From the NCBI RefSeq assembly GCF_004152865.1, contig NZ_SEOO01000021.1, positions 1 to 64,000 on the forward strand: DNA of 64,000 nucleotides, given 5' to 3'. A model generated the notes under the pieces. The model was given only the letters and a program-made list of their open reading frames with translations. It searched no databases and had not been told where the DNA came from. Below are positions 51,341 to 60,484 of the stretch, one piece after another. Source of the stretch: Sphingobium cupriresistens (lineage in GTDB: Bacteria; Pseudomonadota; Alphaproteobacteria; Sphingomonadales; Sphingomonadaceae). Positions within the stretch are counted from its first letter, which is position 1, and every line of letters starts with the position of its first letter. Both the position numbers and the translations under genes were made by a program.

Positions 51341-52357
51341 TTACGCGCTCGCCATTTCCGCGCCATAAGCGACGACCGCTTCGACTTCCGCCTTGTCGCC
51401 CAACACCACGCCGACGCGCTGGTGCAGGCCAGTGGCGGGTACGTCCATGATGGGCACGAAGCCGTCGCTCGATGCGCCGCCCGCCTGTTCGATCAGATAG
51501 CTCATCGGATTGGCTTCATACATCAGGCGCAGCTTGGCCTTGCCAGGATTGCGATGGTCATAGGGATATAGGAAGATGCCGCCGCGCTTGAGTATGCGGT
51601 GGACGTCCGCCACCATGGAGGCGGTCCATCGCATGTTGTAATCCTTGCCGCACGGGCCGGCGCCGCCCATCACGCGCTCTTCGACATAGCGGGCCACCGC
51701 AGGCGACCATTGGCGGCGGTTGGACATGTTGATCGCGAATTCGCACTTGCCCTGGGGCATCTGCATGTCCGGGTCGGTCATGACCCAGCTGCCGACTTCC
51801 CGGTCCAGCGTGAATTCATAGACGCCGGTGCCGACGCTCAACACCAGCAGCGTTTGCGGTCCGTAAATGGCGTAGCCTGCGGCGACCTGTTGACGGCCGT
51901 CCTGAAGGAAATCCTCTTCGGTCACCTGCCGTCCGGCGCAGGCGTCGGGGGCCTTGAGCACCGAAAAGATGGTGCCGACCGACAGGTCGACGTCGATATT
52001 GCTGGACCCGTCGATCGGATCGAACAGCAGCAGATATTCGCCCTTGGGATAGCGATTGGGGATGAGGTGGATCGTCTCCATCTCCTCCGACGCCATCGCG
52101 GCCAGATGCCCGCCCCATTCATTGGCGTCGAGCAGCAGTTCGTTGGCGATCACGTCCAGTTTCTTTTGCACTTCGCCCTGCACATTCTCGCTGTCCAGGC
52201 TGCCCAGCACTTCGCCCAGCGCGCCCTTGCTGACCGCATGGCTGATCGTCTTGCACGCGCGCGCGACGGTTTCGATCAGCAGGCGCAGTTCGCCGGGAAG
52301 GACATTGGCGTTGCGTTGCTGTTCGATCAGGAAACGGGTCAGGGTGGTTCGGGACAT
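51341..52357 (-). CDS. fbp: Fructose-1,6-bisphosphatase class I
   Basis: FBPase (338 residues) hydrolyses fructose 1,6-bisphosphate in gluconeogenesis. The metal site [20 protein letters not shown] is exact, and there are LLFDPID, and GGIFLYPYD with [25 protein letters not shown]. Residues of the class I active site (E, D, D) are in place. The ATG at 52357 is chosen; the frame is open 30 codons upstream without a site. It is divergent from terC. Confidence 0.96.
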   Translation of the reverse strand: MSRTTLTRFLIEQQRNANVLPGELRLLIETVARACKTISHAVSKGALGEVLGSLDSENVQGEVQKKLDVIANELLLDANEWGGHLAAMASEEMETIHLIPNRYPKGEYLLLFDPIDGSSNIDVDLSVGTIFSVLKAPDACAGRQVTEEDFLQDGRQQVAAGYAIYGPQTLLVLSVGTGVYEFTLDREVGSWVMTDPDMQMPQGKCEFAINMSNRRQWSPAVARYVEERVMGGAGPCGKDYNMRWTASMVADVHRILKRGGIFLYPYDHRNPGKAKLRLMYEANPMSYLIEQAGGASSDGFVPIMDVPATGLHQRVGVVLGDKAEVEAVVAYGAEMASA

Positions 52358-52564
52358 AGGCCGCCTTTCGCAAATAATATGGGACGCCGGGCAGGAAAGA
52401 AGAAACGCGCTCTTCGCTAGGACAGACGGCCAACCTAGTCCAGCCATCGTCCCCCTTCAAAACCGGCTGTTAGCGTTGTCATGTTACAAAGCATGTATGA
52501 GGGAACCCGGCCCAACGCATTTTGGTTTCGGAGGCGTGCCGATCAGCATAAAGCAAGGACCGAT

Positions 52565-53350
52565 ATGGACAGCCTGATTACCGCCTTTACCGACCCCACG
52601 GCTCTGGCGGCGCTTGTCGCGCTGGTGGTGATGGAAGTGGTGCTGGGCATCGACAATCTTGTCTTCATCTCCATCCTGACCAACAAATTGCCCGAAGCGC
52701 AACGGCCCAAAGCGCGCAAGATCGGCATAGGGCTGGCGCTGGCGATGCGCCTCGTCCTGCTGTCGATGATCGCCTGGATCGTCGGGCTGACCGCGCCAGT
52801 GTTCGACTTGGGGCTGAGCGGCCCGCTGGACCAGCATGGCGCGCCGACCTTCGAAACCGATTTTTCCTGGCGCGACCTGATCCTGATTGCAGGCGGCCTG
52901 TTCCTGATCTGGAAGGCGACCAAGGAAATCCATCACACGGTCGATCCCGCGGGCGGCGACGATGTGCTCGACAAGAAAAGCGTGGCGACCATCACCTTCG
53001 GCGCGGCGATCACGCAGATCATCCTGCTCGACATGATCTTCTCGCTCGATTCGATCCTGACGGCGGTCGGCATGACGGACAATCTGGCGGTCATGTATAT
53101 CGCCGTGATCGTGGCGGTGACGGTGATGCTGATCGCGGCCGATCCGCTCGCCAACTTCATCGCCCGCAACCCGACCGTGGTGATGCTGGCGCTCGGCTTC
53201 CTGCTGATGATCGGCGCGGTGCTGATCGCCGACGGTTTTGGGGTGCATGTGCCCAAGGGTTATATCTACGCTGCGATGGCCTTTTCGACGCTGGTGGAGT
53301 GTCTGAACATCTTCGCCCGCCGGGCGCAGGCGCGGAAGGTGGCGAAATAG
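52565..53350 (+). CDS. TerC-family integral membrane protein
   Basis: A 261-residue membrane protein of the TerC/Alx family with about seven helices. The metal-binding-like sequences are [20 protein letters not shown] and [20 protein letters not shown], where the D/E-x-x-x-x-D-N pairs are conserved. Members are linked to manganese or tellurite tolerance. The substrate here is unknown. The ATG at 52565 is chosen from the family start; a frame extends 28 codons upstream. Confidence 0.85.
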   Translation: MDSLITAFTDPTALAALVALVVMEVVLGIDNLVFISILTNKLPEAQRPKARKIGIGLALAMRLVLLSMIAWIVGLTAPVFDLGLSGPLDQHGAPTFETDFSWRDLILIAGGLFLIWKATKEIHHTVDPAGGDDVLDKKSVATITFGAAITQIILLDMIFSLDSILTAVGMTDNLAVMYIAVIVAVTVMLIAADPLANFIARNPTVVMLALGFLLMIGAVLIADGFGVHVPKGYIYAAMAFSTLVECLNIFARRAQARKVAK

Positions 53351-53356
53351 GTCTGG

Positions 53357-53515
53357 TGGCCCGATTATGAAGTTCGTCATATTATTGGGCCAGGGCTGAA
53401 CGAACTTCAGATTCATCAGGGCCATTAGCAAATATTTGATTCTCGTGTGGTTGACGGATTTGAAATAGGCTCCGGACCAAGCCGCAACGATGTGGCGTAT
53501 TTCAAATCCACCACA
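53357..53515. other. Two consecutive imperfect inverted repeats after terC
   Basis: First: TGGCCC-(6)-GAAGTTCG (53357-53376) pairs with CGAACTTC-(10)-GGGCCA (53401-53424). Second: TGTGGT-(4)-GGATTTGAAATA (53446-53467) pairs with TATTTCAAATCCACCACA (53498-53515), 18 pairs with a 4-base bulge and a 30-base loop. The region is more AT-rich than its surroundings. It may be a small mobile palindrome or a structured RNA. Confidence 0.5.
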
Positions 53516-53598
53516 TGAGCATGGAAATTCACGCGATTGCGCGGTGCGGCGGAAGATGCGACAGGCCGCCCCGACCAACAATGCAGGATCGGGAATAT

Positions 53599-53940
53599 AT
53601 GCTGGCGACGATCGAACCGGGCGCAATCTTCAAGGATAATCTGCCGTTATTGCCGCCGATCGACGGCGTGCAACGGATAGATCTGGTCGACGCCAACGGC
53701 GTGGTGATCGCGACAATTGAAAACCAGCCGGGCAAGCAGGGGTCGCTGGCGGTCTATCATTATCTGAAACAATGTTTCGGCGGGCTGGATACGGCGGCGG
53801 CCGACCATGGCCTGGCGGTGTTCGCCGAACATACTGCCGACGCCCGCAACCGGCCGGGCGCGCATCCCAATGTCGATCGGTTGATCGGAATCGCGGAGGG
53901 CGGCGAAGCGCTGACCATCGTGGTGGTGGCTGAGGGCTGA
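53599..53940 (+). CDS. DUF2322-like protein
   Basis: A 113-residue soluble protein. Features are VQRIDLVDANGVVIATIENQPGKQGSLAVYHYL, then NVDRLIGIAEGGEALTIVV. It resembles the DUF2322 proteins (about 100 residues) as I recall them; no function is known. The start is uncertain: ATG 53599 (about family length), 53581 or 53515, the last of which would overlap the hairpin region. Confidence 0.5.
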   Translation: MLATIEPGAIFKDNLPLLPPIDGVQRIDLVDANGVVIATIENQPGKQGSLAVYHYLKQCFGGLDTAAADHGLAVFAEHTADARNRPGAHPNVDRLIGIAEGGEALTIVVVAEG

Positions 53941-53964
53941 TCGGGCCGTCGATTATTTCAGAAG

Positions 53965-53999
53965 ACCGGGGCTTGGACAGGCTCAGCCCGAACGGGTTG
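53965..53999. repeat. Copy of the GTTCG..CTGAG repeat family
   Basis: GGGGCTTGGACAGGCTCAGCCCGAACGG. The reverse complement reads CCGTTCGGGCTGAGCCTGTCC, close to the copies at 127-150 and 32704-32856. Confidence 0.5.
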
Positions 54000-54019
54000 A
54001 GAGGGTGATGCCCGGATGG

Positions 54020-54048
54020 AAAAAGGGCGGGATCATGCGATCCCGCCC
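54020..54048 (-). terminator. Terminator of DAHP synthase
   Basis: GGGCGGGATC, loop ATGC, GATCCCGCCC in ten perfect pairs. The minus strand ends in TTTTTCC. Confidence 0.85.
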
Positions 54049-54056
54049 TTCTTGCG

Positions 54057-55427
54057 TCACGCCGCGGCGCGCCGCTCCTTCAATTCCTCGTTGAGCATTT
54101 CGGCCAGCAGGAAAGCCAGCTCCAGACTCTGCGCCGCGTTCAAACGCGGGTCGCAATGGGTGTGGTAACGGTCGGCCAGGCCTTCGTCGGTGATGGCGAT
54201 GGCGCCGCCAGTGCATTCCGTCACATTCTGCCCGGTCATTTCGGCATGGATGCCGCCGCCAAAGCTGCCCTCGGCGCGGTGGACGGCGAAGAAGCCGCGC
54301 ACTTCGGCCAGGATACGCTCGAACGGGCGCGTCTTGTAGCCGTTCGCCGCCTTGATGACATTGCCGTGCATCGGGTCGCAGGACCAGATGACTGGATGAC
54401 CTTCGCGCAGGACCGCGCGCACCAGCTTGGGCAGGCCGGCCTCGATCTTGTCATGACCATAGCGGGTGATGAGCGTGATGCGCCCGGCTTCTCGTTGCGG
54501 GTTCAAAACATCGAGCAGGCGCAGCAGCGCGTCCGGCTCCAGGGTGGGACCGCATTTCAGGCCGATCGGATTGCCGATGCCGCGCAGATATTCGACATGG
54601 GCGGACCCTTCGAACCGGGTGCGATCGCCGATCCACAGCATGTGGGCGGATGTGTCGTACCAGTCGCCGGTCAGGCTGTCCTGCCGCGTCATCGCCTGTT
54701 CGAACGGCAGCAGCAGCGCTTCATGGCTGGTGTAGAAGCTGGTCCCGCCAAGCTGCGGCACGGTTTCCGCCGACAGGCCGCAGGCGCGCATGAAGTCGAG
54801 CGCCTGGCCGATCTGGTCAGCCATCTGTTCGAACTTCGCCGCCCAGGGACTACGTCCCATGAAATCGAGCATCCAGCCATGGACGCGATCCAGGCTGGCA
54901 TAGCCGCCGGTCGAAAAGGCGCGCAGCAGGTTGAGCGTGGCGGCCGACTGATTATAGGCGCGCACCATCCGCGCCGGGTCAGGCTCGCGCGATTCCGGCG
55001 TGAAGGCGATGTCGTTGACATTGTCGCCGCGATAGCTGGGCAGTTCGACCCCGCCGATCACTTCGGTATCGGCCGAGCGCGGCTTGGCGAACTGACCGGC
55101 CATGCGACCGACCTTCACCACCGGCAGCTTTGACGCGAAGGTCAGCACGACCGCCATCTGGAGCAGCACGCGGAAGGTGTCGCGGATGTTGTTCGGATGG
55201 AACTCCGCGAAGCTTTCGGCGCAATCGCCGCCCTGCAACAGGAAGGCTTCGCCATTGGCGACCTTGGCCAGTTCGGTCTTCAGGTTGCGCGCCTCGCCCG
55301 CAAAGACGAGCGGCGGAAACTGGCCAAGCTGGGCCTCTACCGACGCCAATGCGTCTGCATCCCGGTAAAAGGGCATCTGAATGCCCTTTTGGCTCCGCCA
55401 GCTATCCGGCGTCCACTTCGCCGCCAC
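54057..55427 (-). CDS. Class II DAHP synthase (first shikimate enzyme)
   Basis: A 456-residue class II (plant/Mycobacterium-type) 3-deoxy-7-phosphoheptulonate synthase condensing erythrose 4-phosphate and PEP. Family segments: KWTPDSWR at the start, [27 protein letters not shown] with the metal cysteine, and [20 protein letters not shown], with [20 protein letters not shown] near the end. The start is GTG at 55427 because AAGGAG lies seven bases upstream. Confidence 0.93.
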   Translation of the reverse strand: MAAKWTPDSWRSQKGIQMPFYRDADALASVEAQLGQFPPLVFAGEARNLKTELAKVANGEAFLLQGGDCAESFAEFHPNNIRDTFRVLLQMAVVLTFASKLPVVKVGRMAGQFAKPRSADTEVIGGVELPSYRGDNVNDIAFTPESREPDPARMVRAYNQSAATLNLLRAFSTGGYASLDRVHGWMLDFMGRSPWAAKFEQMADQIGQALDFMRACGLSAETVPQLGGTSFYTSHEALLLPFEQAMTRQDSLTGDWYDTSAHMLWIGDRTRFEGSAHVEYLRGIGNPIGLKCGPTLEPDALLRLLDVLNPQREAGRITLITRYGHDKIEAGLPKLVRAVLREGHPVIWSCDPMHGNVIKAANGYKTRPFERILAEVRGFFAVHRAEGSFGGGIHAEMTGQNVTECTGGAIAITDEGLADRYHTHCDPRLNAAQSLELAFLLAEMLNEELKERRAAA

Positions 55428-55531
55428 GTCGAGTCTCCTTGGTCGAGATAAAATAGGGGGCGCACCTACGCTGGTCCGGGGGCCAAGGCAAGATTGTACC
55501 AGTTGGACCATAGGTGCGCGCAATCATTTGT

Positions 55532-55882
55532 CTATTTCTGGCAGGGCCAGCGTTCGTTGAGCGCGACGCTGACCAGGAGCGAAGCGGGCGTCTGGCGCTG
55601 GTCGGGCCAGCGTTCGAGATAGGCGGTGACGGTGCGCCGCGCCTCGTCCGCGCTCATGCGGTCGGGCCAGCAGACCGGGCGGGCGCGGCCGATGAACATG
55701 TCCTTGCGGATGCCATCGACCACGCCGACGATATAGGCGGTGCAGGCGAGCGCATATTCGGGCGCCTTGTTGCGGCATTTGGCGAGCAGGGTAGTGCCGG
55801 TTTCGAACATGAACGCCTGCGCCGCGACCGGGGTGGGGGATGCGGCGAGCAGGGAGGTGGTGAGGAGAAGGAGGCGCATCAT
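55532..55882 (-). CDS. Rap1a/Tai immunity-domain-like secreted protein
   Basis: A 116-residue exported protein with a signal peptide (to about residue 22, VAAQA). Conserved spots are FETGTTLLAKCR, YALACTAYIVGVVDG, VCWPDRMSADEARRTV and a final RWPCQ. The four-cysteine pattern and W-P-C ending recall the Rap1a/Tai immunity family, known to guard against type VI peptidoglycan amidases. No effector lies beside it, so an immunity role is unsupported. Confidence 0.5.
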   Translation of the reverse strand: MMRLLLLTTSLLAASPTPVAAQAFMFETGTTLLAKCRNKAPEYALACTAYIVGVVDGIRKDMFIGRARPVCWPDRMSADEARRTVTAYLERWPDQRQTPASLLVSVALNERWPCQK

Positions 55883-55920
55883 TCTTGTCCTGACGGAGGA
55901 GTGCGAACCTAGATGACACC

Positions 55921-55998
55921 GCCGGTTCGTGTCGAGCGAAGTCGAGGCACGATTGCGCCGCGCCAGCCGCTTATCGAATTCGCTCGAAGCGAACGGAG
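55921..55998. repeat. Copy of the GTTCG repeat family, inverted pair
   Basis: CCGGTTCGTGTCGAGCGAAGTCGAG at the start and CGCTCGAAGCGAACGGAG-like end (CGAATTCGCTCGAAGCGAACGG) face each other. It fills the gap between two minus-strand genes. Confidence 0.5.
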
Positions 55999-56002
55999 AA
56001 TG

Positions 56003-57238
56003 TCAATCCTGCCGCTTCGCCGTGAAGGCGAAGGTTAGCGCTACCTGTGGTCCCAGGCCGGTGCTGCTGTCGCCATTGCCCACGCCAAAGGGCGCGCGGG
56101 CGATGGTCGCGCTGCCGCTGACCTTGCGGATCGCGTCCTTGCCGGACAGGGTGAAGCGGATCGTCTGCGGCTTGGTCACGCCCCTGAGCGTCAGCGTGCC
56201 GCGCGCGCGGTAGCGGTTCGCACCGGTGGCTTCCGCGCCCTTGGCCGTGAAGGTTGCGGTGGGATGAGCGGCGACACCGAAAAATTCGTCGCCGGGCAAC
56301 ATCCCGTCCTTATAGGCGTCGCCTACGCTGGCCGAGGCCATGTCGATCATCACCTTTATGTCGGCGCTGTCGGGATGATCGGGGTCCATGACGATCTGCG
56401 CGGTCCATTTGGCAAAGCCGCCGCTGATCGTCTCGCCATCATTGCCGACGGAAAAGCCGATGTGGCCGCCGGGCTGCACGGTCCAGGCGGGCGGCGGGCC
56501 GACGGGTTCTTCGACGGCGGCCTGCGTCGCATTGGCCGCTACATTGTCGGCGGGGGCCGCGGCGCTGGCTGCTTCGGCGATGTTGGCGGGCGCGGCGTCC
56601 TCGTCCGCTTCCTCGACGACCGGCGCTGGCGCAGGCGTCGTTTGCGGCGCGGGCAGGATCGCGCGGCCGGCGACGAAGCCGACCAGGATCAGCGCGGGCA
56701 GCGCGACCAGCAGAGCGGTGGAGCGCCCCGGCACCATCCGCCAGATGAGGCCATCGCGCATCAGCAGATGATGGCGCAATGCGCCCGCGACGTGCAGCGC
56801 CAGCAGCGCGATGCCCAGCCAGGCGATGAGGCCATGGCCGTTTTCGGCCAGGCCATGCGCACTCGCTGGCAAGGGCAGATGGGGCAGGGGGATGACGCCG
56901 AACAGCAGGGTCGGCACCTTGACCTTTGCGGTCGACACCAGCGCCCAGCCGGTGAGCGGCGCGCCCAGCATGAAGGCGTAGAGACCGCCATGTACGCCCG
57001 ACGCGAGTGCGCCCTGCCAGCCATTTTCCAGCTTGGCCGGGCGCGGCTTCCAGTAACGCACCGCGATCCGCGCCAGCGTCAGCGCCAGCACGGTCATGCC
57101 GACCGACTTGTGCAACTGGTAGAGGGCGAAGCCGCGCGCGCCCAGATCCTCCAGCGCCCAGCCGACGGCGATCTGAAAGGCGAGCAGGGCGGCGATCGCC
57201 CAGTGCAGGAAGATGGCGGCCCGGCTATAGCGTTGCAT
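56003..57238 (-). CDS. Cytochrome b561-YceI fusion protein
   Basis: A 411-residue fusion. Residues about 1-185 form a four-helix cytochrome b561 with histidines in AAIFLHWAIAAL, LYQLHKSVGM, HGLIAWLGIALLALHVAGAL-type helices (in parts). A further helix and an Ala/Pro/Glu-rich linker (about 200-260) lead to a periplasmic YceI domain (about 265-411: HIGFSVGNDGETISGGFAKW, then FTLSGKDAI and QVALTFAFTAK). In many genomes YceI and b561 are neighbours, so this is a joined pair. The YceI pocket probably carries a polyprenyl quinone. The ATG at 57238 is chosen over one six codons upstream. Confidence 0.88.
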   Translation of the reverse strand: MQRYSRAAIFLHWAIAALLAFQIAVGWALEDLGARGFALYQLHKSVGMTVLALTLARIAVRYWKPRPAKLENGWQGALASGVHGGLYAFMLGAPLTGWALVSTAKVKVPTLLFGVIPLPHLPLPASAHGLAENGHGLIAWLGIALLALHVAGALRHHLLMRDGLIWRMVPGRSTALLVALPALILVGFVAGRAILPAPQTTPAPAPVVEEADEDAAPANIAEAASAAAPADNVAANATQAAVEEPVGPPPAWTVQPGGHIGFSVGNDGETISGGFAKWTAQIVMDPDHPDSADIKVMIDMASASVGDAYKDGMLPGDEFFGVAAHPTATFTAKGAEATGANRYRARGTLTLRGVTKPQTIRFTLSGKDAIRKVSGSATIARAPFGVGNGDSSTGLGPQVALTFAFTAKRQD

Positions 57239-57489
57239 GGTGGTTCCCTGGATCATGGCGGACCCGAAACTATGACGCCCTTGCGGCCAAGTCCATTGGT
57301 CGGGGGCGAAACGCTTCGTTGCCGCCGCATCGCCTTATGTGTCCCAAAGGACGCAGTTGCGGCATTTTTATGGGCGCGATTGCATCACCCGCCATCCGGG
57401 TTAAGAGGCTTATCTGTTGGATTGACGCGATTTCCGGCGTCCGATCGGAAGTCGCTACGGCACGCTCATTATCAGGGAAATAGCAGGAC

Positions 57490-57927
57490 ATGGCCAAACC
57501 CGAATCCTGGCGTCTGAACCCGGAGGCTTATCGCTTCGTCACCAGCATCGACACGCGGTTCCAGGATCTCGACACCATGGGCCACATCAACAATGTGGCG
57601 ATTTCCGGCATTTTCGAAACCGCGCGCATCCGGTTCCATCATCATATGGGTCGCCATCCGCAGGAACAGGGCGTGCGCTGGCTGGTCGCGAACGTGAACC
57701 TGAACTTCGTCGAGGAATCGCATTTCCCCTATCCGTTCGAGGTGCATTGCGCGATCGGCCATATCGGCCGCACCAGTTGGACGATCAGTTCGGCCGGCTT
57801 CCAGAAGGGCGTGTGCGTCGCCACCTGCGACACCACCGTCGTCACCCATGGGGCCGAAGGCCGGCGCGCGATCGACGAAACGCTGCGCGAGGCGATGGAG
57901 CTGAACTTCCTGCGCCAGCCGGAGTGA
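57490..57927 (+). CDS. Acyl-CoA thioesterase, hotdog fold
   Basis: A 145-residue hotdog thioesterase of the 4-hydroxybenzoyl-CoA type. The opening FVTSIDTRFQDLDTMGHINNVA is the catalytic motif (D-x-D-x-x-G-H-x-N-N). Then ANVNLNFVEESHFPYPFEVH. The true substrate is unknown. Start ATG after a GGGAAATAGCAGGAC context. Confidence 0.88.
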   Translation: MAKPESWRLNPEAYRFVTSIDTRFQDLDTMGHINNVAISGIFETARIRFHHHMGRHPQEQGVRWLVANVNLNFVEESHFPYPFEVHCAIGHIGRTSWTISSAGFQKGVCVATCDTTVVTHGAEGRRAIDETLREAMELNFLRQPE

Positions 57928-57950
57928 TTTAAAGCGCCATTTAAGCGTTG

Positions 57951-57976
57951 CGTGTTCCCGCCTTCGCGGGAACACG
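57951..57976. repeat. Dispersed palindrome copy
   Basis: CGTGTTCCCGC, loop CTTC, GCGGGAACACG, same core as 9074-9093 in inverse orientation. Confidence 0.65.
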
Positions 57977-58019
57977 CGGGGCGTTAGTCAGTAGTCAAGG
58001 GACTGAATGTCGATCGGTC

Positions 58020-58397
58020 CTAGCGAAATCCCGCCATGCGCCGGCTCCATTGCACCGCGATCACCGCGCCCTTGACCGGCTGGATCATCGCCACGGCCAG
58101 CAGCACGGCGAGGCTGGGCCAGATCAGCGCCTGCCAGCCCAGCGGGATGGCGAGGGCGCTGTTCACCTCGATCATCAGTGGCACTAATATATGGCCCAAC
58201 AGCAAGATGACGATATAGGCGGGGAAGTCGTCCGCCTGATGCGCGTCGAGCGCCAGGCCGCAGGACGGGCAATTGGGCGCGGTTTTCAGGAAGCGGGCGA
58301 ACATGCGCCCCTCGCCGCAGGCCGGGCATCTTCCCCGCAGCCCATGGCCGATGGCGGCGCCTGTCGGGCGGTCGGACGGGGGCGCGGGATCGGTCAC
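58020..58397 (-). CDS. DUF983 zinc-ribbon membrane protein
   Basis: A 125-residue protein with an N-terminal zinc ribbon (RCPACGEGRMF and NCPSCGLAL) followed by two transmembrane helices. This is the DUF983 family, found next to respiratory or translation genes but of unknown function. The start is uncertain: GTG 58397 or TTG 58433. It is divergent from pabB. Confidence 0.85.
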   Translation of the reverse strand: MTDPAPPSDRPTGAAIGHGLRGRCPACGEGRMFARFLKTAPNCPSCGLALDAHQADDFPAYIVILLLGHILVPLMIEVNSALAIPLGWQALIWPSLAVLLAVAMIQPVKGAVIAVQWSRRMAGFR

Positions 58398-58490
58398 GTC
58401 CCGGCAGCTAGGGGCTTTGAATGCCGGGCGCAATGGCGCGTCGGTGGCTTACCGCCTTTCGCCGATTGTAAAGCCTGTTAAGAAGCGCCC

Positions 58491-59660
58491 ATGCGTCTGC
58501 CCGGTCCCAACGAAGCCTATTGCCTGTTCGACGACGCGCGCGCGCGCAGCGTGGCGCCCGCGCGCCTCTACCGCGACCCGGTGGAGGTCGTCGTCGCCCG
58601 CCGCATGGCCGATGTGCAGCCTGCGCTCGACCGCATCGCCGAAGCGCAGGAGAGCGGCCTGCATGTCGCGGGCTATATGGCCTATGAGGCGGGACTGGCG
58701 CTGGAGGAGCGGCTGGCGCCGATCGCGCACCGGCAGGACGCGGGCGCTGCGCCTCTGTTGTGGTTCGGCCTGTTCGAAGGGGTGCGGCTGATCCCGCCCG
58801 GCACGCTGCCCGACCTGCTGCCCGACCCGGCGGGCGCGACCGTCGGCCCGCTGCGCCCCTTGGTGGACGAGGCCGCTTATGGCGTCGCCTTTGGCCGAGT
58901 GCAGGATTATATCCGCGCCGGCGACATTTATCAGGTCAATCTGACCTTCCCCTGCGACGTCGATGTCGCGGGCGATTCGCTCGCCCTCTATGCCGCCGTC
59001 CGGCCACGCGCGGCGGCGGGCTATGGCGGGGTGATCCGTACCGGCGATCGATCGATCCTGTCCTTCTCGCCCGAACTCTTCTTCACCCAGGTTCGCGGCC
59101 AGCTGACTGCGCGGCCGATGAAGGGCACCGCCACCCGCGCCGCCGACCCCACAGCGGATGCGGCGCAGGCCCGCTGGCTGGAAAGCGATCCCAAGCAACG
59201 CGCCGAAAATCTGATGATCGTGGACCTGCTGCGCAACGACCTGTCGCGCGTGTCGCGCGCAGGCAGCGTGACCGTGCCCGATCTGTTCAAGGTCGAAACC
59301 TATCCTACCGTGCATCAACTGGTGTCGACGGTGCGCGCGCGCATCCTGCCGGGCCTGTCGCCGGTCGATGTATTGCGCGTATTGTTCCCCTGCGGCTCCA
59401 TCACCGGCGCGCCCAAGGTGCGGGCGATGGAGATTATCGACGCGGTCGAACCTCATGCGCGCGGCGTCTATACCGGCACGATGGGCTGGATCGACCCGGA
59501 GGGCGACGCCGCCTTCAATGTTGCCATCCGCACCATTTCCGTCGAAGAAGGCGCAGGAACGGGGCGGCTTGGCCTGGGGTCCGGCATCGTCGCGGATTCG
59601 GATTGCGCATCCGAATGGGCGGAGTGTCTGGCCAAGGGGCGCTTTCTCTCGCTCTCCTAA
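58491..59660 (+). CDS. pabB: Aminodeoxychorismate synthase component I PabB
   Basis: PabB (389 residues) aminates chorismate to 4-amino-4-deoxychorismate for folate. The chorismate-binding domain has PMKGTATR (in place of the PIKGT of most members), YQVNLTFP, and LFPCGSITGAPKVRAMEIID and GSGIVADSD. The first 100 residues correspond to the N-terminal anthranilate-synthase-I-like domain. The glutamine amidotransferase subunit PabA is not in the window. pabC follows after 61 bases. Confidence 0.93.
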   Translation: MRLPGPNEAYCLFDDARARSVAPARLYRDPVEVVVARRMADVQPALDRIAEAQESGLHVAGYMAYEAGLALEERLAPIAHRQDAGAAPLLWFGLFEGVRLIPPGTLPDLLPDPAGATVGPLRPLVDEAAYGVAFGRVQDYIRAGDIYQVNLTFPCDVDVAGDSLALYAAVRPRAAAGYGGVIRTGDRSILSFSPELFFTQVRGQLTARPMKGTATRAADPTADAAQARWLESDPKQRAENLMIVDLLRNDLSRVSRAGSVTVPDLFKVETYPTVHQLVSTVRARILPGLSPVDVLRVLFPCGSITGAPKVRAMEIIDAVEPHARGVYTGTMGWIDPEGDAAFNVAIRTISVEEGAGTGRLGLGSGIVADSDCASEWAECLAKGRFLSLS

Positions 59661-59721
59661 CCTTGGGCTTGATCCTTAAGGGGTGGTTGACTTTTGGCGC
59701 GCAAGGGCTTGAAAAGTTTCA

Positions 59722-60345
59722 ATGGCATTGGCTGACGGACGGTTCGACCTCATCGAAACCATGGCCTTCGATCCGCTCGAAGGCATCAGGTTGCTGGAAC
59801 GGCATCTTGCCCGGATCAAGGCGAGCGCCGACGCGCTCGGCTTCCATATCGATCGCCATGATGTGCGCAACGAATTGCAGGCCGCGACCTTCCGCCTGCG
59901 CGGCCGCAGCCGGGTGCGGCTGATGCTGTCGCGCGGCGGGGCGATCGCGATCGAGGTGCGCGGTCATCTGGGCTGGCCCGATCCGATCATGAAGGTCGCC
60001 GCCGTGCCGCGCCATGCGCCCGCGGATGACCTGCGCCTGCTGCACAAGACCAGCGATCGCAGCCTCTACAAGGACGCGCTGAAACGTGGCGGCACCTATG
60101 AAGTGCTGCTGATCGATGCGCAGGGCTATCTGACCGAAGGCTGCTTCTCCTCCATCTTCGTCGAACGGGGCGACAAGCTGGTGACGCCGCCTTTGTCGCG
60201 CGGCATCTTGCCCGGCATCTTGCGCCAGAGCCTGATCGACATGGGGGAGGCGATCGAAGGCGATCTGCGCCCCTACGACCTGGAGCGCGGTTTTTTCATC
60301 GGCAATGCGGCGCGGGGCATGGCCGCCGCGACATGGTCGCGATGA
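59722..60345 (+). CDS. pabC: Aminodeoxychorismate lyase (class IV aminotransferase fold) PabC
   Basis: A 207-residue PLP enzyme releasing pyruvate from aminodeoxychorismate to give 4-aminobenzoate. Class IV fold markers: LLERHLARIKASADALGF, HKTSDRSLYKDAL with the catalytic lysine, YLTEGCFSSIFVERGDKLVTPP, and RGILPGILRQ. It lies directly after pabB, supporting PabC. In many alphaproteobacteria the two are fused. Confidence 0.88.
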   Translation: MALADGRFDLIETMAFDPLEGIRLLERHLARIKASADALGFHIDRHDVRNELQAATFRLRGRSRVRLMLSRGGAIAIEVRGHLGWPDPIMKVAAVPRHAPADDLRLLHKTSDRSLYKDALKRGGTYEVLLIDAQGYLTEGCFSSIFVERGDKLVTPPLSRGILPGILRQSLIDMGEAIEGDLRPYDLERGFFIGNAARGMAAATWSR

Positions 60346-60484
60346 CGGGGCGGCGATAGCCGGTCTATTCTGCCGTAAATTCAATAAGCGGCATCTGGCG
60401 GTTGCCCCTGTCCCAGTTGCGCATTAAGGGACGCCGCGTCCGCTTTATTGCGGACCTTGGGGATTTTTCAGAAAGATTGTTGCC

